Of a DNA stretch of 7,878 nucleotides, positions 6,800 through 7,878 are shown one piece after another (the stretch's first letter is position 1; each line of letters opens with the position of its first letter). The DNA comes from Rhizobiaceae bacterium (GTDB lineage Bacteria; Pseudomonadota; Alphaproteobacteria; Rhizobiales; Rhizobiaceae). The stretch covers positions 1 through 7,878 of the forward strand of contig JAJFMR010000125.1 of assembly GCA_020696915.1 (NCBI GenBank), given 5' to 3'. The position numbers were made by a program, and so were the translations under genes. The notes below the pieces were generated by a model. The model ran no database searches, was not told the DNA's origin, and saw only the letters and a list, made by a program, of their open reading frames with translations.

Positions 6800-6840
6800 C
6801 GGACCGAAAAGCCGGATCGCCTTCGACCGACTTTGGTCCG
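6800..6840 (+). other. Extended imperfect stem-loop after the TAXI stop codon
   Basis: The outer arms CGGACC (6800-6805) and GGTCCG (6835-6840) pair perfectly. AAA (6807-6809) then pairs with TTT (6832-6834), and an inner stem CGG-(A)-TCG (6813-6819) pairs with CGACCG (6824-6829) around the loop CCTT. Together this makes about 15 base pairs starting 12 bases after the stop, like the 3' protective structures known after binding-protein genes. Confidence 0.5.
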
Positions 6841-6851
6841 ATAAAGGGAAG

Positions 6852-6887
6852 CGGCGGCGGGCACGTTTCCTTCGATCCACGCCGCCG
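6852..6887 (+). other. GC-rich stem-loop in the TAXI-permease spacer
   Basis: CGGCGGCG (6852-6859) and CGCCGCCG (6880-6887) are perfect complements around a 20-base loop. The simple GC content makes a chance match possible. Confidence 0.35.
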
Positions 6888-6906
6888 TCGAAAATCGGGC
6901 GGCTGT

Positions 6907-6932
6907 CCGGCGGGCGCAGGGGAGCCCGCCGG
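6907..6932 (+). other. Strong GC stem-loop just upstream of the permease start
   Basis: CCGGCGGGC (6907-6915) and GCCCGCCGG (6924-6932) form a perfect 9-bp all-GC stem around an 8-base loop (GCAGGGGA). It ends 9 bases before the permease Shine-Dalgarno. The loop carries an AGGGGA that itself looks like a ribosome-binding sequence. It could limit ribosome access or block 3' exonucleases. Confidence 0.55.
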
Positions 6933-6952
6933 CAACGAAGCGGGAGGACGTC

Positions 6953-7878
6953 ATGAGCGAAGTCGAAGCCAGGCGCCCTGCCGAGGTCGACCTGGAGCAG
7001 CTGGTTGCCGAGGCCGACACGGGCGGCCGCAACCCGACCGGCATCGCGGCGCAGATCCTGCTGTGGGTCGCGGTCTTCTGGTCGCTGTTCCAGCTCTGGT
7101 ATGCCTCGCCCCTCCCCTTCGTCTTCGGCTTCGGAATTCTCAACGACACGGAAGCGCGCGCCATTCACCTCGGCCTGGCGCTGTTCCTGACTTTCCTGGC
7201 CTATCCGGCGCTGAAATCGTCGCCGCGCGACCGCGTTCCGCCGGCCGACTGGGTGCTGGCGCTGGCCGGCGCCTTCGCCGGATCCTACCTGTTTTTGTTC
7301 TATGTCGAGCTTTCCGGACGACCCGGCCAGCCGACCACGCTCGACCTCGTCACCGGCACGGTCGGCATCCTGCTGTTGCTCGAGGCGACCCGAAGGGCGC
7401 TCGGCCTGCCGATGGTGATCGTCGCCTGCGTTTTTATCTTCTATACCTTCGCCGGCCGTTACATGCCGGACGTCATCCAGCACCGCGGCGCCTCCCTAAA
7501 CAAGTTCCTGAACCATCAGTGGCTGACTACCGAGGGCGTGTTCGGCATTGCGCTCGGCGTGTCGACCAGCTTCGTGTTCCTGTTCGTGCTGTTCGGCACG
7601 CTTCTCGAGAAGGCGGGCGCCGGCAACTGGATGATGCAGATCTCGATCGCGCTGCTTGGCCATCTGAGGGGCGGGCCGGCCAAGGTCGCGGTGGTGTCCT
7701 CCGCCCTCAACGGCGTGGTCTCCGGTTCCTCGGTGTCGAACGTTGTCTCGGGCGGCATCTTCACGATCCCGCTGATGAAACGGACCGGGCTCTCCGGCGT
7801 CAAGGCCGGCGCTATAGAAGCGAGCGCCTCGATCAACGGCCAGATCATGCCCCCGGTCATGGGAGCCGCCGCCTTCCT
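6953..7878 (+). CDS. TRAP transporter fused permease subunit (4TM/12TM DctQM fusion), C-terminus cut by window edge
   Basis: Inner-membrane permease that takes solute from the TAXI protein and imports it with sodium or proton symport. It runs open to the window end, with 308 residues visible of an expected 600-850. A cytoplasmic N-terminus (1-30) is followed by membrane segments at about 31-50, 68-86, 100-119, 131-146 and 152-168, matching the DctQ-like part, then the DctM-like part from about residue 192. The signature stretch NGVVSGSSVSNVVSGG (253-268), followed by FTIPLMKRTG and NGQIMPPVMGAAAF (295-308), is typical of TAXI-linked fused permeases and includes the likely ion- and substrate-binding loop. 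ATG at 6953 is preceded by GGGAGGA 4 bases away. It lies 164 bases after the binding-protein gene on the same strand. Confidence 0.95.
   Translation, partial: MSEVEARRPAEVDLEQLVAEADTGGRNPTGIAAQILLWVAVFWSLFQLWYASPLPFVFGFGILNDTEARAIHLGLALFLTFLAYPALKSSPRDRVPPADWVLALAGAFAGSYLFLFYVELSGRPGQPTTLDLVTGTVGILLLLEATRRALGLPMVIVACVFIFYTFAGRYMPDVIQHRGASLNKFLNHQWLTTEGVFGIALGVSTSFVFLFVLFGTLLEKAGAGNWMMQISIALLGHLRGGPAKVAVVSSALNGVVSGSSVSNVVSGGIFTIPLMKRTGLSGVKAGAIEASASINGQIMPPVMGAAAF

Larger units (their letters stand above)
6789..6952. promoter_or_regulatory. Stem-loop-rich spacer between TAXI and permease genes
   Basis: This 164-base spacer contains three consecutive stem-loops (6800-6840, 6852-6887, 6907-6932) and then GGGAGGA (6942-6948) just before the permease ATG. 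No intrinsic-terminator T-run follows any of them. It probably allows read-through while stabilising the upstream message and restraining the permease, so that binding protein is made in excess. Confidence 0.5.

Noticed and set aside
6264..7483. Two overlapping minus-strand open frames (223 and 240 codons)
   Set aside because: They lie antisense to the TAXI and permease genes, which have clear signatures and ribosome-binding sites; low-complexity Arg/Gln/Gly composition.

Overview
The window is high-GC DNA with tightly packed genes and GTG/ATG starts. It looks like the chromosome of an alphaproteobacterium, most likely Hyphomicrobiales (Rhizobium/Mesorhizobium-like). The evidence is the rlpA-dac cell-envelope pair, the TAXI-type TRAP transporter, the DUF849/BKACE enzyme and the RpiR regulator, all common in that group. 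No tRNA, rRNA, CRISPR array, insertion sequence or phage gene was seen.

Left part (1-2339, minus strand): two peptidoglycan genes. A lipoprotein of the RlpA family (DPBB plus C-terminal SPOR domain) lies upstream of a penicillin-binding D,D-carboxypeptidase, whose C-terminus runs off the left edge. This is a conserved housekeeping neighbourhood for septal wall maturation.

Right part (2495-7878): a catabolic cluster arranged around one control region (3329-3422). Leftward runs a beta-keto acid cleavage enzyme (BKACE/DUF849). Rightward run an RpiR-type regulator with a SIS domain, a class III PLP aminotransferase that overlaps it by ATGA, a TAXI-type periplasmic solute-binding protein, and a fused 4TM/12TM TRAP permease that runs off the right edge. 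The control region holds a 16-bp imperfect palindrome and a wider inverted repeat, the best operator candidates. Strong stem-loops lie before and after the solute-binding-protein gene and probably separate its expression from that of its neighbours.

Taken together, the right part reads as an uptake-and-degradation unit. The transporter brings in an organic acid or amino acid. The aminotransferase removes an amino group to give an oxo acid. If that is a beta-keto acid, the BKACE enzyme transfers it with acetyl-CoA to give an acyl-CoA and acetoacetate. The regulator would sense a metabolite through its SIS domain. The substrate is not known from the sequence. The BKACE active site differs from the lysine-fermentation enzyme Kce at several acidic positions, so the substrate is probably not 3-keto-5-aminohexanoate. 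This is the most interesting system in the window.
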